DNA of 64,000 nucleotides from positions 3,897,001 through 3,961,000 of the forward strand of contig NZ_BLAW01000001.1 in assembly GCF_009617895.1 (NCBI RefSeq), in the 5' to 3' direction. This DNA comes from Prolixibacter sp. SD074 (GTDB taxonomy: Bacteria; Bacteroidota; Bacteroidia; Bacteroidales; Prolixibacteraceae). The translations under genes were made by a program, and so were the position numbers. A model generated the notes under the pieces. It made no database searches. It was given only the letters and a program-made list of their open reading frames with translations, and was not told the DNA's origin. This document shows, in pieces, positions 1-11,187 of this stretch (positions are counted from its first letter, which is position 1; each line of letters begins with the position of its first letter).

Positions 1-359
1 AGTTAGTACGTAAAGGGAGAAAACAGATTAACGAGAAGAGTAAGTCTCCCGCGCTGGACGCTTGTCCGCAACGTCGTGGCGTTTGTGTACGTGTTTACAC
101 GACTACGCCAAAGAAACCAAACTCAGCAATGCGTAAAGTTGCCAGGGTAAGGTTGACCAATGGTAAAGAAGTAAACGCTTACATTCCGGGTGAAGGACAC
201 AACCTGCAGGAGCACTCAATTGTGCTGGTGCGTGGTGGTCGTGTAAAAGACCTTCCTGGCGTACGTTATCACTTGATTCGTGGTGCGCTCGATACAGCCG
301 GCGTTGAAGGTCGTACGCAGCGTCGCTCGAAGTATGGTGCCAAACGTCCGAAGAAATAA
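1..359 (+). CDS. rpsL: 30S ribosomal protein S12 (5' end outside window)
   Basis: Decoding-centre protein of the small subunit. The reading frame is open from base 3, so the first few codons lie before the window. The conserved segment [19 protein letters not shown] (about bases 99-155) and [10 protein letters not shown] near base 245 are both present. The two lysines whose mutation classically gives streptomycin resistance (K43 and K88 in E. coli numbering) are the wild-type residues. It ends KRPKK-stop. It is the first gene of the str operon, followed by rpsG and fusA. Confidence 0.97.
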   Translation, partial: LVRKGRKQINEKSKSPALDACPQRRGVCVRVYTTTPKKPNSAMRKVARVRLTNGKEVNAYIPGEGHNLQEHSIVLVRGGRVKDLPGVRYHLIRGALDTAGVEGRTQRRSKYGAKRPKK

Positions 360-502
360 GCGATTTATTGCAGTTAATGAAATTAGTACAATTTAGTTAT
401 TTGTGTGGTGGTTTGGTTGAGTAAGGGCCTGTGCATGCAGGCTGGCAAACTGAAGACTGAACAACAGCTAATTCGAATAACACTTAACAAGAGTAACTAA
501 AA

Positions 503-979
503 ATGAGAAAGTCAAAACCAAAGAAGAGGGTTCTGTTGCCAGATCCGAAATTCAATGACACACTGGTAACCCGGTTTGTGAATGACTTAATGCGTGACGG
601 GAAAAAAACCACCGCATTAAAAATTTTCTATGATGCGCTCGCAATTGTGGATGAGCGGATGAAGGAAAACGAGCTTTCGTCTCTCGATATCTTCAAAAAA
701 GCCCTTCAGAACATTACTCCAATGGTAGAGGTGAAAAGTAGGCGCGTTGGAGGGGCAACCTTCCAGGTACCGATGGAAATTCGGGGTGAACGTAAAACGG
801 CTATTTCGATCCGTAACTTGATTGTTTTCGCACGCAAACGCTCAGGTAAATCAATGGCGGAAAAATTGTCCGCAGAAATCGTAGCAGCATTTAACGAGGA
901 AGGTGGAGCTTACAAGAGGAAAGAAGATACCCACCGGATGGCAGAAGCGAACCGTGCATTTGCACATTTCCGTTTCTAG
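503..979 (+). CDS. rpsG: 30S ribosomal protein S7
   Basis: 158 aa, the usual length. It is the primary binder of the 3' domain of 16S rRNA and nucleates head assembly. The family's central region ([20 protein letters not shown]) and the C-terminal [20 protein letters not shown]-like end are recognisable. It is preceded by a 143-bp gap, the longest inside the str operon, where S7-type translational control could act. The start ATG follows an A-rich stretch (gtaactaaaa) rather than a strong Shine-Dalgarno, as is normal in Bacteroidota. Confidence 0.97.
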   Translation: MRKSKPKKRVLLPDPKFNDTLVTRFVNDLMRDGKKTTALKIFYDALAIVDERMKENELSSLDIFKKALQNITPMVEVKSRRVGGATFQVPMEIRGERKTAISIRNLIVFARKRSGKSMAEKLSAEIVAAFNEEGGAYKRKEDTHRMAEANRAFAHFRF

Positions 980-1034
980 TCGTTTGGTGTAAGGTTATAG
1001 TAAAAGGATTCATGAATAGAGTAGTATTATTCAC

Positions 1035-3140
1035 ATGGCAAGGGATTTAAGAAATACCAGAAATATAGGCATCATGGCACACATTGATGCCGGCAAAACC
1101 ACTGCCACCGAAAGGATTTTGTTCTATACTGGCCGTACTCACCGGATTGGTGAGGTTCACGACGGTGCAGCTACAATGGACTGGATGGAGCAGGAGCAGG
1201 AGCGTGGTATTACGATTACTTCAGCTGCTACATTTACCGAGTGGAAGTATAACGGTATTATTCATCAGATTAACATCATCGATACTCCCGGGCACGTTGA
1301 CTTCACAGTAGAGGTTGAGCGATCGTTGCGTGTACTCGATGGTGCTATTGCAACCTTCTGTGCCGTTGGTGGTGTGGAAGCTCAGTCGGAAACGGTATGG
1401 CGTCAGGCCGTGAAATACGGTGTTCCGCGCATGGGATTTGTAAACAAAATGGACCGATCGGGAGCCGACTTCTTCAAAGTGGTAGGTGAAGTAAAGGAAA
1501 AACTGGGTGCAAATCCGGTTCCGCTTCAGATTCCGATTGGCTCAGAGGAGACATTTAAGGGAGTTGTCGATCTGATTTCGATGAAGGCCATTGTCTGGCA
1601 CGACGAAACCATGGGGGCAGCATATGATATCGAGGATATTCCTGCAGACATGCTTGATCAGGCAAACGAATACCGTGAGGAACTGGTAGAAGCAGTTGCC
1701 GAACAGGATGAAGAGCTGATGGAGAAATTCTTTGAAGATTCGGATAGCATCACCGTTGAAGAATTGAACAGCGTTATTCGTAAAGCAACCATTGCTGGCG
1801 ATATCGTCCCGATGCTGTGTGGTTCTGCGTTCAAAAACAAAGGTATTCAGACGTTGCTGAACGCTGTTTGTGCTTTCCTGCCCAGCCCAATCGATGTTGG
1901 CGCAGTAAAAGGATACAAGCCGGGTACCGAAGAAGTAATCATGCGTCAACCCGAAGCTTCAGAGCCGCTTACCGCGCTGGCATTTAAAATTGCCACTGAC
2001 CCGTTCGTCGGTCGTCTCTGTTTCATCCGTATTTATTCGGGTACGCTTGAGGCCGGTTCCTATGTAATGAATACTCGTACGGGCAAAAAAGAGCGTATTT
2101 CGCGTTTGTATCAGATGCACTCCAACAAGCAGCAGCCTCGTGACTCGGTAGAAGCAGGAGATATTTGTGCAGCAGTTGGTTTCAAAGATATCCGTACCGG
2201 TGATACATTGTGTGCCGTTGATAGTCCTATTCTGCTCGAGTCGATTACCTTCCCGGAACCGGTTATCGGCATTGCCGTTGAGCCGAAGACTCAGAAAGAT
2301 TTGGATAAACTGTCGAATGGTTTGGCGAAACTGGCCGAAGAGGATCCGACCTTCCGGGTTAATACCGACGAGGACAGTGGACAGACGGTTATTCGTGGTA
2401 TGGGTGAGTTGCACCTCGAGATTATCATTGATCGTCTGAAACGGGAGTTCAAGGTTGAGTGTAACCAGGGAGCGCCTCAGGTAGCATACAAGGAAACGAT
2501 TACGCAAACTGTAGAACTTCGCGAGACATATAAGAAGCAGACTGGCGGTCGCGGTAAATTTGCAGACATTATTGTGAAAGTTGGGCCGGTTGATGAAGGT
2601 CAGTCAGGCTTGCAATTCGTTAACGAAGTAAAAGGTGGAAACATTCCTAAAGAATATATTCCTTCGGTAGAAAAAGGTTTCAAAGACGCTATGGTAAACG
2701 GTCCGTTGGCCGGATTCCCAATTGAGAATCTGAAAGTTACCTTGCTTGATGGTTCGTTCCATCCGGTTGACTCCGACCAGTTGTCATTCGAGGTCGCTGG
2801 TCGTCAGGCATTCAAAAATGCCGCTTCCAAAGCGAAACCGATACTACTGGAGCCAATCATGAAAGTGGAGATCGTTACTCCTGATGAATATATGGGTGAC
2901 ATCGTTTCGGACTTGAACCGCCGGCGCGGACAGGTTGAGAGCATGGACTCAAAGCTGGGTGCACGTGTTGTTAAAGCATTGGTGCCGCTTTCCGAACAAT
3001 TTGGATACGTTACCGTACTGCGTACCCTGTCTTCAGGACGCGCCACCTCATCGATGGAGTTTGCGCACTATGCCGAAGTACCGAAGAACATTGCACTTAG
3101 TGTGCTTGAGAATGTTAAAGGAAGAACAGATTTGTTATAA
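1035..3140 (+). CDS. fusA: translation elongation factor G
   Basis: 701-aa GTPase that drives translocation on the ribosome. Motifs: G1 AHIDAGKT at residues 15-22, G3 DTPGH at 83-87 and G4 NKMD at 136-139. Domains II to V follow in the usual order, with the RGMGELHLE-type segment near residue 455. Full family length and no frame break. It lies between rpsG and rpsJ. No tuf gene follows, which agrees with a Bacteroidota arrangement where tuf sits near the rpoBC region. Confidence 0.98.
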   Translation: MARDLRNTRNIGIMAHIDAGKTTATERILFYTGRTHRIGEVHDGAATMDWMEQEQERGITITSAATFTEWKYNGIIHQINIIDTPGHVDFTVEVERSLRVLDGAIATFCAVGGVEAQSETVWRQAVKYGVPRMGFVNKMDRSGADFFKVVGEVKEKLGANPVPLQIPIGSEETFKGVVDLISMKAIVWHDETMGAAYDIEDIPADMLDQANEYREELVEAVAEQDEELMEKFFEDSDSITVEELNSVIRKATIAGDIVPMLCGSAFKNKGIQTLLNAVCAFLPSPIDVGAVKGYKPGTEEVIMRQPEASEPLTALAFKIATDPFVGRLCFIRIYSGTLEAGSYVMNTRTGKKERISRLYQMHSNKQQPRDSVEAGDICAAVGFKDIRTGDTLCAVDSPILLESITFPEPVIGIAVEPKTQKDLDKLSNGLAKLAEEDPTFRVNTDEDSGQTVIRGMGELHLEIIIDRLKREFKVECNQGAPQVAYKETITQTVELRETYKKQTGGRGKFADIIVKVGPVDEGQSGLQFVNEVKGGNIPKEYIPSVEKGFKDAMVNGPLAGFPIENLKVTLLDGSFHPVDSDQLSFEVAGRQAFKNAASKAKPILLEPIMKVEIVTPDEYMGDIVSDLNRRRGQVESMDSKLGARVVKALVPLSEQFGYVTVLRTLSSGRATSSMEFAHYAEVPKNIALSVLENVKGRTDLL

Positions 3141-3166
3141 TATAATTGCTGTAATACGTTCTTATC

Positions 3167-3472
3167 ATGAGTCAAAAAATTCGGATAAAGCTGAAATCTT
3201 ACGATCATAACCTGGTCGACAAGTCAGCAGAAAAGATCGTAAAAACAGTGAAGACTACAGGTGCAGTAGTAAGCGGTCCTATTCCGCTTCCTACTCATCG
3301 TCGTGTTTTTACTGTCCTGCGATCAACCTTCGTAAATAAGAAATCGAGGGAGCAGTTTGAATTGTCGTCTTACAAGAGGTTGATCGACATTTATAGTTCA
3401 ACTGCTAAAACAATCGACGCCCTGATGAAGCTCGAGCTTCCCAGTGGTGTTGAGGTTGAAATTAAAGTTTGA
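3167..3472 (+). CDS. rpsJ: 30S ribosomal protein S10
   Basis: 101 aa. It is a head protein of the 30S subunit and, as NusE, part of antitermination complexes. It begins [20 protein letters not shown], typical of the family, and keeps the [14 protein letters not shown] loop. It is the first gene of the S10 cluster, only 26 bp after fusA, so str and S10 genes are probably one transcription unit here. Confidence 0.97.
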   Translation: MSQKIRIKLKSYDHNLVDKSAEKIVKTVKTTGAVVSGPIPLPTHRRVFTVLRSTFVNKKSREQFELSSYKRLIDIYSSTAKTIDALMKLELPSGVEVEIKV

Positions 3473-3495
3473 TAAACTGCTTAAAGCAAGTAGAA

Positions 3496-4113
3496 ATGCC
3501 AGGATTAATTGGAAAGAAAATCGGAATGACTTCCGTATTCAGTGTTGAGGGGAAAAACATCCCATGCACTGTGATTGAGGCTGGTCCCTGTGTTGTGACC
3601 CAGGTTAAGACCATCGAAACTGATGGTTACGAAGCAATTCAGCTGGGTTTTCAGGACAAGAAGGAAAAGCACAGCACGAAAGCTGAACTTGGCCACTATA
3701 AAAAGGCCGGCACCAGCCCAAAACGTAAAGTAATCGAATTCAAAGGATTCGATGAAGGGCTCAAGCTTGGCGATACCGTAAACGTTGGCATTATCCAGGA
3801 AGAAAGCTGGGTCGATATCTCGGGTATCTCAAAAGGCAAAGGTTTTCAAGGGGTAGTTAAGCGTCATGGTTTTGGAGGTGTTGGTCAGTCCACACACGGC
3901 CAGCATAACCGTCTGCGCGCACCGGGTTCTATCGGAGCTGCTTCTTACCCTGCACGTGTATTCAAAGGTCTGCGTATGGCCGGACGTGACGGAGGTAAGA
4001 CGGTAACTGTAGAGAACCTGAAAGTGCTAAAGGTTATCCCTGAGAAAAATCTCTTGATTGTTAAAGGTTCCGTACCGGGAGCCAAAGGTTCATACTTAAT
4101 CGTTGCACAGTAA
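3496..4113 (+). CDS. rplC: 50S ribosomal protein L3
   Basis: 205 aa from the ATG at 3496 ([12 protein letters not shown]). The frame is open upstream to a TTG at 3469, which overlaps the rpsJ stop. The internal ATG is preferred because L3 proteins start with this motif. L3 helps initiate 50S assembly and reaches the peptidyl-transferase centre. The conserved [18 protein letters not shown] segment near residues 125-145 includes the glutamine that is methylated in many bacteria. Its stop overlaps the start of rplD. Confidence 0.96.
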   Translation: MPGLIGKKIGMTSVFSVEGKNIPCTVIEAGPCVVTQVKTIETDGYEAIQLGFQDKKEKHSTKAELGHYKKAGTSPKRKVIEFKGFDEGLKLGDTVNVGIIQEESWVDISGISKGKGFQGVVKRHGFGGVGQSTHGQHNRLRAPGSIGAASYPARVFKGLRMAGRDGGKTVTVENLKVLKVIPEKNLLIVKGSVPGAKGSYLIVAQ

Positions 4114-4742
4114 TGGAAATTGCAATCTTAAATACAGCAGGAAAAGAAACCGGAAGAAGCATAGAGTTGGTCGATTCTATCTATGCTGTCGAACCTAGCG
4201 ATCACGCCATTTACCTTGATGTAAAGCAGTACCTGGGCAATCAGCGTCAGGGTACCCACAAATCGAAGGAACGTGGAGAGATTACCGGTTCGACCCGTAA
4301 ACTGAAAAAACAAAAAGGCACTGGTACCGCGCGTGCCGGTAGCATCAAGTCGCCCATTTTCCGTGGTGGAGGTCGTGCTTTTGGGCCACAGCCCCGCAAC
4401 TATGGTTTCAAGCTGAACAAAAAGCTGAAAACATTGGCCCGGAAATCGGCTCTTAGTTATAAAGCAAAGAGCGATGATATCCTTGTTGTGGAAGACTTCA
4501 ACTTCGAAGGGCCCAAAACCAGGGAATTTGTTGCCATTCAGAACAATCTGCAAGTGGCTGATAAAAAGTCGTTGATTGTTTTATCTGAAGCAAATAAAAA
4601 CATATATTTGTCATCCAGAAATTTACAGAATGCCGAAGTATTAACTACCTCTGAGTTAAGCACGTACAAAATAATGCATGCTAAGAAAGTAGTTTTCGTG
4701 GAGAGTTCTGTGAAGGCATTGGAGGAAATGTTTAAGATTTAA
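4113..4742 (+). CDS. rplD: 50S ribosomal protein L4
   Basis: 209 aa. L4 lines the nascent-peptide exit tunnel. The tunnel loop region ([19 protein letters not shown] and then [13 protein letters not shown]) is well conserved at about residues 65-95. The start codon overlaps the rplC stop by one base (TAATG), a sign of translational coupling. In other bacteria L4 also represses its own operon; no such leader can be recognised here. Confidence 0.96.
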   Translation: MEIAILNTAGKETGRSIELVDSIYAVEPSDHAIYLDVKQYLGNQRQGTHKSKERGEITGSTRKLKKQKGTGTARAGSIKSPIFRGGGRAFGPQPRNYGFKLNKKLKTLARKSALSYKAKSDDILVVEDFNFEGPKTREFVAIQNNLQVADKKSLIVLSEANKNIYLSSRNLQNAEVLTTSELSTYKIMHAKKVVFVESSVKALEEMFKI

Positions 4743-4750
4743 CGCTAAAA

Positions 4751-5047
4751 ATGATGGTTGATATTCTGATTCGCCCCATTGTAACCGAAAAAATGACTGA
4801 CCAGGCGGAAACGTTTAACCGCTTCGGGTTTGTTGTTGATCGCAGGGCAGATAAACAGCAGATTAAAAAGGCTGTAGAAGATCTCTATAGCGTTAAGGTT
4901 GCCTCCGTAAACACCATGGTCTATCCGGGTAAAGCCAAATCCCGCTTTACTAAAAGTGGTGTTCTGACTGGTAAGACCAACTCGTATAAAAAGGCAATCG
5001 TTACTTTGGTAGAAGGTGACACTATTGATTTTTACAGCAATATCTAA
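4751..5047 (+). CDS. rplW: 50S ribosomal protein L23
   Basis: 98 aa, or 97 from the second ATG (MVDILIRPIVTEK). L23 sits at the tunnel exit and docks trigger factor and SRP. The N-terminal LIRPIVTEKMT motif and the VNTMVYPGKAK segment in the middle support the family assignment. It lies 8 bp after rplD and 8 bp before rplB. Confidence 0.95.
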   Translation: MMVDILIRPIVTEKMTDQAETFNRFGFVVDRRADKQQIKKAVEDLYSVKVASVNTMVYPGKAKSRFTKSGVLTGKTNSYKKAIVTLVEGDTIDFYSNI

Positions 5048-5055
5048 ATTAAGAG

Positions 5056-5880
5056 ATGGCAGTTAGAAAATTAAAACCTGTAACACCGGGTCAAAGGCAC
5101 AAGATTATTGGTGCCTTTGATACCGTTACGACAGACACACCTGAGAAATCATTGTTGAAGCCCATAAAAAAAACCGGTGGGCGTAATAACACCGGTAAGA
5201 TGACAATGAGGTATATAGGTGGCGGGCATAAGCGGAAGTACCGTGTTATCGACTTTAAGCGCGATAAGGATGGTGTTCCCGCTAAAGTGCAATCTGTACA
5301 GTACGATCCGAATCGTACCGCACGTATTGCGCTGTTGGTTTATGCTGATGGAGAAAAACGTTACATCCTCGCCCCGAACGGTCTTCGTGAAGGCCAAACC
5401 GTTATTTCGGGGGATAGCGTAGCTCCAGAAGTTGGAAATGCCCTTCCGTTAGCCAAAATACCTTTGGGTACCATCGTTCACAACATTGAGTTGCAACCCG
5501 GACAAGGCGGCGTCATGGCTCGTTCTGCCGGTTCGTATGCGCAGCTTACTTCACGTGAAGGAAGGTATGTGATTGTCAAATTACCATCAGGCGAATCCCG
5601 TATGGTTCTTACTGCTTGCCGTGCAACGGTAGGTACAGTTGGAAACACCGATCATGCGCTTGAAAGATCAGGTAAAGCCGGTCGAAGCCGCTGGCTTGGT
5701 CGTCGTCCGCGAGTACGCGGTGTAGCTATGAACCCAGTCGATCACCCAATGGGTGGTGGGGAAGGACGCTCTTCGGGTGGACACCCGCGGTCGCGTAAAG
5801 GCGTTCTGGCTAAGGGGTATAAGACCCGCGCTAAGAAGAAGGCTTCGAATAAGTACATTGTTGAACGTAGGAAAAAGTAA
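5056..5880 (+). CDS. rplB: 50S ribosomal protein L2
   Basis: 274 aa, full length. It is needed for subunit association and peptidyl-transferase assembly. The C-terminal part carries the signature [20 protein letters not shown], whose histidine is functionally important, followed by a Lys/Arg-rich tail. No frame problem is seen. Confidence 0.98.
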   Translation: MAVRKLKPVTPGQRHKIIGAFDTVTTDTPEKSLLKPIKKTGGRNNTGKMTMRYIGGGHKRKYRVIDFKRDKDGVPAKVQSVQYDPNRTARIALLVYADGEKRYILAPNGLREGQTVISGDSVAPEVGNALPLAKIPLGTIVHNIELQPGQGGVMARSAGSYAQLTSREGRYVIVKLPSGESRMVLTACRATVGTVGNTDHALERSGKAGRSRWLGRRPRVRGVAMNPVDHPMGGGEGRSSGGHPRSRKGVLAKGYKTRAKKKASNKYIVERRKK

Positions 5881-5889
5881 TCATCGATT

Positions 5890-6159
5890 ATGAGCCGTTC
5901 GCTTAAAAAAGGCCCTTTTATCGACTTGAAATTGGAAAAAAAGGTTCTCGCTATGAATGAAGGCGGGAAGAAGTCGGTAATCAAAACGTGGGCCAGACAT
6001 TCCATGATTTCACCTGATTTTGTAGGGCACACCGTCGCTGTTCACAACGGAAACAAGTTTATCCCTGTTTATGTAACTGAGAACATGGTTGGTCACAAAT
6101 TGGGAGAATTTGCACCTACACGTACCTTCCGGGGTCATGGTGGAAACAAAAAGAGATAA
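5890..6159 (+). CDS. rpsS: 30S ribosomal protein S19
   Basis: 89 aa. It binds 16S rRNA together with S13 in the head. Start [19 protein letters not shown] and the ending [18 protein letters not shown] are family hallmarks. It lies 9 bp after rplB. Confidence 0.96.
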   Translation: MSRSLKKGPFIDLKLEKKVLAMNEGGKKSVIKTWARHSMISPDFVGHTVAVHNGNKFIPVYVTENMVGHKLGEFAPTRTFRGHGGNKKR

Positions 6160-6203
6160 GCCATACCCACGGTAATGTTAAAAAGTAGTAAAAAGTACTA
6201 ACG

Positions 6204-6620
6204 ATGGGTTCAAGAAAAAGAAAGAGCGCTGAATTGCTCAAAGAAGCAAAAAAACAACAATATCAGGCCGTTCTGCGCAATTGTCCCACTTCGCCGCGCA
6301 AAATGCGTCTTGTCGTTGATATGATTCGCGGCATGGAGGTGAATTTAGCTCTGGACGTCCTGAAGTTCTCGTCAAAGGATGCCGCCCGCCCGGTTGAAAA
6401 ACTATTACTTTCAGCTATCGCGAACTGGCAGGCCAAAAACGAAGGCGTAAGGATTGAAGAAAGTAATCTTTACGTGTCAGAGGTGTTCGTTGATTCGGCA
6501 CGTATTCTGAAACGTTTGCGCCCGGCGCCCCAGGGCCGGGCACACCGTATCCGGAAACGTTCGAACCATGTAACTCTCCGTCTGGACAGTAAGAATGTTG
6601 TTGAAGAAATTTCTAAATAA
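6204..6620 (+). CDS. rplV: 50S ribosomal protein L22
   Basis: 138 aa. It has a longer N-terminal extension ([19 protein letters not shown]) than E. coli L22, then the conserved core [17 protein letters not shown]. The beta-hairpin region [21 protein letters not shown] at about residues 103-123 lines the exit tunnel and is where macrolide-resistance changes occur in other species; it looks normal. Confidence 0.96.
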   Translation: MGSRKRKSAELLKEAKKQQYQAVLRNCPTSPRKMRLVVDMIRGMEVNLALDVLKFSSKDAARPVEKLLLSAIANWQAKNEGVRIEESNLYVSEVFVDSARILKRLRPAPQGRAHRIRKRSNHVTLRLDSKNVVEEISK

Positions 6621-6626
6621 TAATAC

Positions 6627-7346
6627 ATGGGACAAAAAGTAAATCCGATATCTAATAGGCTTGGAATAATCAAAGGATGGGATTCCAACTGGTTCGGAGG
6701 TGATAATTATGGTGACAAACTGGTCGAAGACCACAAACTGCGGGAATATCTTTCTGCACGTTTGGCTAAAGCGAGCATTTCGAAGATCATCATCGAGCGC
6801 ACGCTGAAGCTCATCACTATCACAATCCATACCTCAAGGCCCGGTATTATTATTGGTAAAGGTGGTCAGGAAGTCGACAAATTGAAAGAGGAGTTGAAGA
6901 AGATCACCAAGAAAGAAGTTCAGATCAACATCTTTGAGATTAAACGTCCTGAACTCGACGCCCGCATCGTCGCCAATAATATCGCACGCCAGATAGAAGG
7001 CAAAATTGCCTACCGCCGCGCTGTTAAAATGTCGATTGCTTCCGCTATGCGAATGGGGGCAGAGGGTATCAAAGTGCAGGTTTCCGGCCGTTTGAACGGC
7101 GCCGAAATGGCTCGTTCAGAAATGTATAAAGATGGTCGTACACCGTTGCATACCCTTCGTGCCGACATTGACTACGCCCTTGGAGAAGCTTTAACCAAAA
7201 CCGGATTGATCGGCGTAAAGGTTTGGATCTGCAAAGGAGAAGTCTATGGCAAACGCGACTTGTCGCCAAACGTTGGTCAACAAAAAGGACCAGGTGGACG
7301 CGGTGGCAAACAAGGTGGCGGGGCCAGGAAGCAGCGCAGGAAATAA
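6627..7346 (+). CDS. rpsC: 30S ribosomal protein S3
   Basis: 239 aa. It begins [14 protein letters not shown]. The type 2 KH domain motif [14 protein letters not shown] lies near residues 72-85, and the C-terminal domain includes [12 protein letters not shown]. The C-terminus is Gly/Lys-rich ([17 protein letters not shown]). S3 helps form the mRNA entry site. It lies 6 bp after rplV. Confidence 0.97.
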   Translation: MGQKVNPISNRLGIIKGWDSNWFGGDNYGDKLVEDHKLREYLSARLAKASISKIIIERTLKLITITIHTSRPGIIIGKGGQEVDKLKEELKKITKKEVQINIFEIKRPELDARIVANNIARQIEGKIAYRRAVKMSIASAMRMGAEGIKVQVSGRLNGAEMARSEMYKDGRTPLHTLRADIDYALGEALTKTGLIGVKVWICKGEVYGKRDLSPNVGQQKGPGGRGGKQGGGARKQRRK

Positions 7347-7380
7347 TTAAGTCTGTTAACCATCGAGAAAGTAAAAAAAG

Positions 7381-7815
7381 ATGTTACAGCCCAAAAAAGT
7401 AAAGTTCAGAAGAGTACAAAAGGGACGGATGAAGGGGAATGCCCAACGAGGTAATCAGCTTTCATTTGGAACCTTTGGTATTAAATCCCTGGAATCAGCA
7501 TGGATTACGGGCCGTCAGATAGAGGCAGCCAGGGTAGCGGTAACCCGCCACATGCAGCGTCAGGGACAGATTTGGATCCGAATTTTCCCAGATAAACCGA
7601 TTACCAAGAAGCCTGCAGAGGTACGTATGGGTAAAGGTAAAGGAGCTCCTGAAGCATTTGTCGCACCCGTTACTCCGGGAAGAATCCTGATTGAAGTGGA
7701 CGGTGTTCCGTTCGATCTCGCAAAGGAAGCGTTACGCCTGGCAGCACAGAAATTGCCAGTAACGACCAAATTTGTTATTCGACGCGATTTTGTAGAATCT
7801 TCAATTAATGAGTAA
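7381..7815 (+). CDS. rplP: 50S ribosomal protein L16
   Basis: 144 aa. It organises the A-site side of the 50S subunit. It begins [25 protein letters not shown] and contains the [16 protein letters not shown] loop, whose arginine is a hydroxylation site in some bacteria. The stop overlaps the start of rpmC by one base. Confidence 0.96.
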   Translation: MLQPKKVKFRRVQKGRMKGNAQRGNQLSFGTFGIKSLESAWITGRQIEAARVAVTRHMQRQGQIWIRIFPDKPITKKPAEVRMGKGKGAPEAFVAPVTPGRILIEVDGVPFDLAKEALRLAAQKLPVTTKFVIRRDFVESSINE

Positions 7816-8012
7816 TGAAAACTTCTGAAATCAGTGAGTTAACCACAGCGGAAATCGTCGAGAAGATCGATAACGCGAATGAAGAGTTGGTCCGGATGAA
7901 AATGAATCATGCCGTGAGCCCGCTTGATAATCCGTTAAGAATTCGCCATACCCGCAGAGATATTGCTCGTTTGCAAACAGAACTGCGGAAACGTCAACTT
8001 GAAGAAAAATAA
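7815..8012 (+). CDS. rpmC: 50S ribosomal protein L29
   Basis: 65 aa, a small two-helix protein near the tunnel exit. It begins [18 protein letters not shown] and ends in a Lys/Arg-rich helix. The start overlaps the rplP stop (TAATG), so translation is probably coupled. Confidence 0.94.
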   Translation: MKTSEISELTTAEIVEKIDNANEELVRMKMNHAVSPLDNPLRIRHTRRDIARLQTELRKRQLEEK

Positions 8013-8020
8013 ATTAGACA

Positions 8021-8278
8021 ATGGAAACAAGAAATCTTCGGAAAGAGCGTATCGGCGTTGTCGTTAGCAATAAGATGGATAAAAGCATTGTCGTTGCAGA
8101 AAAGCGTAAGGTAAAACATCCTATGTATGGGAAGTTTGTGAATAAAACCAGCAAATTTTATGCACACGACGAAGCTAATGCCTGCAACATTGGCGATACC
8201 GTAAAAATTATGGAAACCCGTCCACTGTCGAAAAACAAGGGATGGAGACTAGTTGAAATTTTAGAAAGAGCTAAGTAA
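8021..8278 (+). CDS. rpsQ: 30S ribosomal protein S17
   Basis: 85 aa OB-fold protein that binds helix 11 of 16S rRNA. It shows [19 protein letters not shown] at the N-terminus and the family segment [22 protein letters not shown]. It is followed after 2 bp by rplN. Confidence 0.96.
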   Translation: METRNLRKERIGVVVSNKMDKSIVVAEKRKVKHPMYGKFVNKTSKFYAHDEANACNIGDTVKIMETRPLSKNKGWRLVEILERAK

Positions 8279-8280
8279 CC

Positions 8281-8646
8281 ATGATACAGCAAGAAACACG
8301 TTGTACAGTTGCCGATAACAGCGGAGCAAAGGAAGCTTTGGTCATTCGCGTTTTAGGCGGTACCCGCAAGCGTTATGCTTCTTTGGGTGACAAAGTGGTG
8401 GTAACGGTTAAGAACGCTCTTCCTGGCAGCGATTTGAAAAAAGGGACTGTTTCGAAGGCTGTTGTTGTTCGTACGCGGAAAGAAGTGCGCCGTCAGGATG
8501 GCTCATACATTCGCTTCGATGACAATGCAGTTGTGTTGCTCAGTGCAACCGGAGAAATGCGTGGAACCCGTATTTTCGGCCCCGTTGCCCGCGAACTGCG
8601 TGACAGCCACATGAAAATTGTCTCTTTGGCACCTGAAGTACTTTAA
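8281..8646 (+). CDS. rplN: 50S ribosomal protein L14
   Basis: 121 aa. It starts [19 protein letters not shown], diagnostic of L14, and contains [12 protein letters not shown] near the end. L14 forms an intersubunit bridge and is the docking site of the silencing factor RsfS. It opens the spc part of the cluster without an evident promoter. Confidence 0.97.
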   Translation: MIQQETRCTVADNSGAKEALVIRVLGGTRKRYASLGDKVVVTVKNALPGSDLKKGTVSKAVVVRTRKEVRRQDGSYIRFDDNAVVLLSATGEMRGTRIFGPVARELRDSHMKIVSLAPEVL

Positions 8647-8660
8647 AAAGATTCAGAACA

Positions 8661-8984
8661 ATGCAAAAAAAGTTACATATCAAAAAAGGGGATAGCGTAG
8701 TGGTAATATCCGGCAACTCCAAAGGGCAGCAAGGGAAAGTGCTCGAGGTGGACCGGGAGAAAGAACGCGCCATCGTCGAGGGAGTCAATCTGGTGTCGAA
8801 ACACACCAAACCCAATGCAGAGAATCCACAGGGCGGAATTTTAAAACAAGAAGCCACGGTGCATATTTCCAACTTGATGTTGGTTGATCCTGCAAGCGGT
8901 AAGCGGACTCGTATTGGCCGTCGCCTGAACGACAAAGGAAAATTAGTACGTTATTCGAAGAAATCAGGAGAGGAGATTAAGTAA
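8661..8984 (+). CDS. rplX: 50S ribosomal protein L24
   Basis: 107 aa. An assembly-initiator protein with an N-terminal KOW motif ([21 protein letters not shown]). The stop overlaps the rplE start by one base (TAATG). Confidence 0.95.
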   Translation: MQKKLHIKKGDSVVVISGNSKGQQGKVLEVDREKERAIVEGVNLVSKHTKPNAENPQGGILKQEATVHISNLMLVDPASGKRTRIGRRLNDKGKLVRYSKKSGEEIK

Positions 8985-9541
8985 TGGATTACGTACCTAC
9001 ACTAAAGAACAAGTACCGGGAAGAAATCGTACCTGCTTTGCAGAAGGAATTTGGTTATAGTTCCATCATGCAGGTTCCGAAACTCGAGAAAATTATAATC
9101 AACCAGGGAGTTGGTGCTGCTATAGCCGATAAGAAACTCATCGAGGTTGCAGTAGAGGAATTAACTGCAATTGCCGGTCAAAAAGCTGTTACTACTAATT
9201 CAAAGAAAGATATCTCGAATTTCAAACTGCGTAAGAAAATGCCGATTGGAGTTCGCGTAACCCTGCGCCGCGAGCGGATGTATGAATTTCTTGATCGTCT
9301 GATTAGTGTTGCCCTACCGCGTATTCGCGATTTCAAAGGGGTTAGCGACAAATTAGACGGACGTGGGAATTATACCCTCGGCGTAACGGAGCAGATTATC
9401 TTTCCTGAGATTGTTCTCGATAAGGTAACCAAGATTAACGGGTATAATATTACATTCGTTACCTCGGCTGATACCGATGAAGAAGGATATGCATTGCTTC
9501 GCGCATTTGGTATCCCGTTTAAAAACGCTAAAAAGAATTAA
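8984..9541 (+). CDS. rplE: 50S ribosomal protein L5
   Basis: 185 aa. It binds 5S rRNA and contacts S13 across the subunit interface. The segments [22 protein letters not shown] and [20 protein letters not shown] are typical. It is translationally coupled to rplX. Confidence 0.97.
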   Translation: MDYVPTLKNKYREEIVPALQKEFGYSSIMQVPKLEKIIINQGVGAAIADKKLIEVAVEELTAIAGQKAVTTNSKKDISNFKLRKKMPIGVRVTLRRERMYEFLDRLISVALPRIRDFKGVSDKLDGRGNYTLGVTEQIIFPEIVLDKVTKINGYNITFVTSADTDEEGYALLRAFGIPFKNAKKN

Positions 9542-9546
9542 AGGAT

Positions 9547-9816
9547 ATGGCTAAGGAATCAATGAAAGCACGTGAAGTAAAACGTGCGAAACTCGTTGAA
9601 AGATACGCCGAAAAGAGGGCACGCCTGAAAGAAGAAGGTGACTACATTGCACTGAGCAAACTGCCGCGTAACTCATCACGCGTACGTATGCACAATCGTT
9701 GTAATCTCACTGGTCGTCCGAAAGGGTATATGCGTCAGTTCGGCATCTCCAGGATTCAGTTCCGTGAAATGGCTTCGGCCGGCCTGATTCCCGGAGTTAA
9801 AAAAGCAAGTTGGTAA
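9547..9816 (+). CDS. rpsN: 30S ribosomal protein S14 (zinc-independent long form)
   Basis: 89 aa. This is the longer C-minus form that lacks the four zinc cysteines of the short S14 type; only one Cys ([21 protein letters not shown]) remains. It ends in the usual PGVKKASW. It lies 5 bp after rplE. Confidence 0.96.
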   Translation: MAKESMKAREVKRAKLVERYAEKRARLKEEGDYIALSKLPRNSSRVRMHNRCNLTGRPKGYMRQFGISRIQFREMASAGLIPGVKKASW

Positions 9817-9836
9817 TCATTTAAATTATTGCAAAG

Positions 9837-10235
9837 ATGACTGATCCGATTGCAGATTATCTGACTCGACTGAGAAATGCCCTTAAGGCAAAACATAAAG
9901 TAGTAGAGATCCCTGCATCAAACCTGAAAATCGAAATGACCAAAATACTGAAGGAGAAAGGGTACATTTTGAATTACAAAATTGATGAAGAGAAAAACTA
10001 CCAGGGAAGCATTAAAATCGCTCTCAAGTACCACCCGGTCGACGGTACGCCTGCTATTAAAACGTTGAAGCGTATCTCTAAACCCGGGCTTCGCCGTTAC
10101 TGTGACACCGATTCAATCCCGCGTGTGCTCAACGGTTTAGGTGTAGCTATTCTTTCAACATCGAAAGGAGTTATCACTGACAAGGAAGCGAAGGATATGA
10201 ACGTTGGTGGAGAGATTTTGTGCTACGTTTATTAA
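9837..10235 (+). CDS. rpsH: 30S ribosomal protein S8
   Basis: 132 aa. It begins [26 protein letters not shown] and ends GGEILCYVY, both family-typical. S8 binds the central domain of 16S rRNA and in E. coli represses the spc operon; no S8-like mRNA target could be identified here by eye. Confidence 0.96.
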   Translation: MTDPIADYLTRLRNALKAKHKVVEIPASNLKIEMTKILKEKGYILNYKIDEEKNYQGSIKIALKYHPVDGTPAIKTLKRISKPGLRRYCDTDSIPRVLNGLGVAILSTSKGVITDKEAKDMNVGGEILCYVY

Positions 10236-10251
10236 TTAAGGAGGAATTACA

Positions 10252-10809
10252 ATGTCAAGGATAGGAAAACTGCCCATTGAAGTCCCTGCCGGAGTGGCTG
10301 TAAACGTAAGCGACGAAAATATCGTTACCGTAAAAGGTCCTCAGGGAGAACTCTTCCAAAAGGTCGATCCCGAAATCGAAGTTTCTCTGGAAGAAAATAA
10401 GATTGTGCTGAAACGGCCCACTGAGCAGAAGCGTCATAAAGCAATGCACGGTTTGTACCGTTCGTTGATTAACAACATGGTTAAAGGCGTTTCAAAGGGT
10501 TATGAAATTAAATTGGAATTGGTGGGTGTTGGTTACCGTGCCGAGAACAAAGGACAGGTTCTTGACCTGGTTCTGGGTTATTCTCACCATACCTACATTC
10601 AACTTCCTAACGAAGTGAACGTAGAAGCCGTGACTGACAAGCGAAGCAATCCAATCGTAACACTTAAAAGTGCTGACAAACAGCTCATCGGCCAGGTTGC
10701 TGCTAAAATTCGTTCCTTCCGTATGCCTGAACCTTATAAAGGAAAAGGTATCAAGTTTGTTGGAGAGCAGCTGCGTCGTAAAGCTGGTAAATCGGCAAAT
10801 GTTAAATAA
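10252..10809 (+). CDS. rplF: 50S ribosomal protein L6
   Basis: 185 aa with two repeated domains. It begins MSRIGKLPIEVPAGV and ends PEPYKGKGIKFVGEQLRRKAGKS-like. It has one of the few recognisable Shine-Dalgarno-like leaders in the cluster (taaggaggaattacaATG). Confidence 0.97.
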   Translation: MSRIGKLPIEVPAGVAVNVSDENIVTVKGPQGELFQKVDPEIEVSLEENKIVLKRPTEQKRHKAMHGLYRSLINNMVKGVSKGYEIKLELVGVGYRAENKGQVLDLVLGYSHHTYIQLPNEVNVEAVTDKRSNPIVTLKSADKQLIGQVAAKIRSFRMPEPYKGKGIKFVGEQLRRKAGKSANVK

Positions 10810-10825
10810 TTTTGACTTTTGAGTT

Positions 10826-11182
10826 ATGGCTCATACAAAGCAAGAAAGAAGAGATAGAATTCGTAAAAGAATCAGAACTAAAATTTCTGGTTCTGCCGAG
10901 GCCCCTCGCATGAGTATTTATCGAAGCAACAATCAGATTTATGTACAGTTGATCGATGATGTAGCGGGTAATACCTTGGTCGCAGTATCTTCACTGAATA
11001 AAGAAATCGCCTCTGAAAAGGGTACGAAAACTGAAATTGCAGCTAAAGTTGGAAAACTAGCTGCTGAAAAGGCAGTAGCTGCCGGTATCAGTACCGTAAG
11101 GTTTGACAGAGGGGGATATTTGTATCACGGACGTGTTAAAGCAGTCGCCGAAGCTGCGCGCGAAGGAGGTCTTAAATTCTAA
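10826..11182 (+). CDS. rplR: 50S ribosomal protein L18
   Basis: 118 aa. 5S rRNA-binding protein. It has a basic N-terminus ([18 protein letters not shown]) and the conserved [24 protein letters not shown] end. Confidence 0.96.
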   Translation: MAHTKQERRDRIRKRIRTKISGSAEAPRMSIYRSNNQIYVQLIDDVAGNTLVAVSSLNKEIASEKGTKTEIAAKVGKLAAEKAVAAGISTVRFDRGGYLYHGRVKAVAEAAREGGLKF

Positions 11183-11187
11183 GTATT

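Noticed and set aside
421-460. Small hairpin (gcctgtgcatgcaggc) in the rpsL-rpsG gap, possible r-protein leader
   Set aside because: Only five to seven base pairs and no T-run or resemblance to known S7 sites; not enough to call.
1959-2507. Long antisense open frame inside fusA (182 residues)
   Set aside because: Shadow of a highly conserved, strongly coding gene; no domain in the antisense product.
3469-3495. TTG start for rplC overlapping rpsJ
   Set aside because: The extra nine residues are not L3-like; the ATG at 3496 gives the standard [12 protein letters not shown] start.
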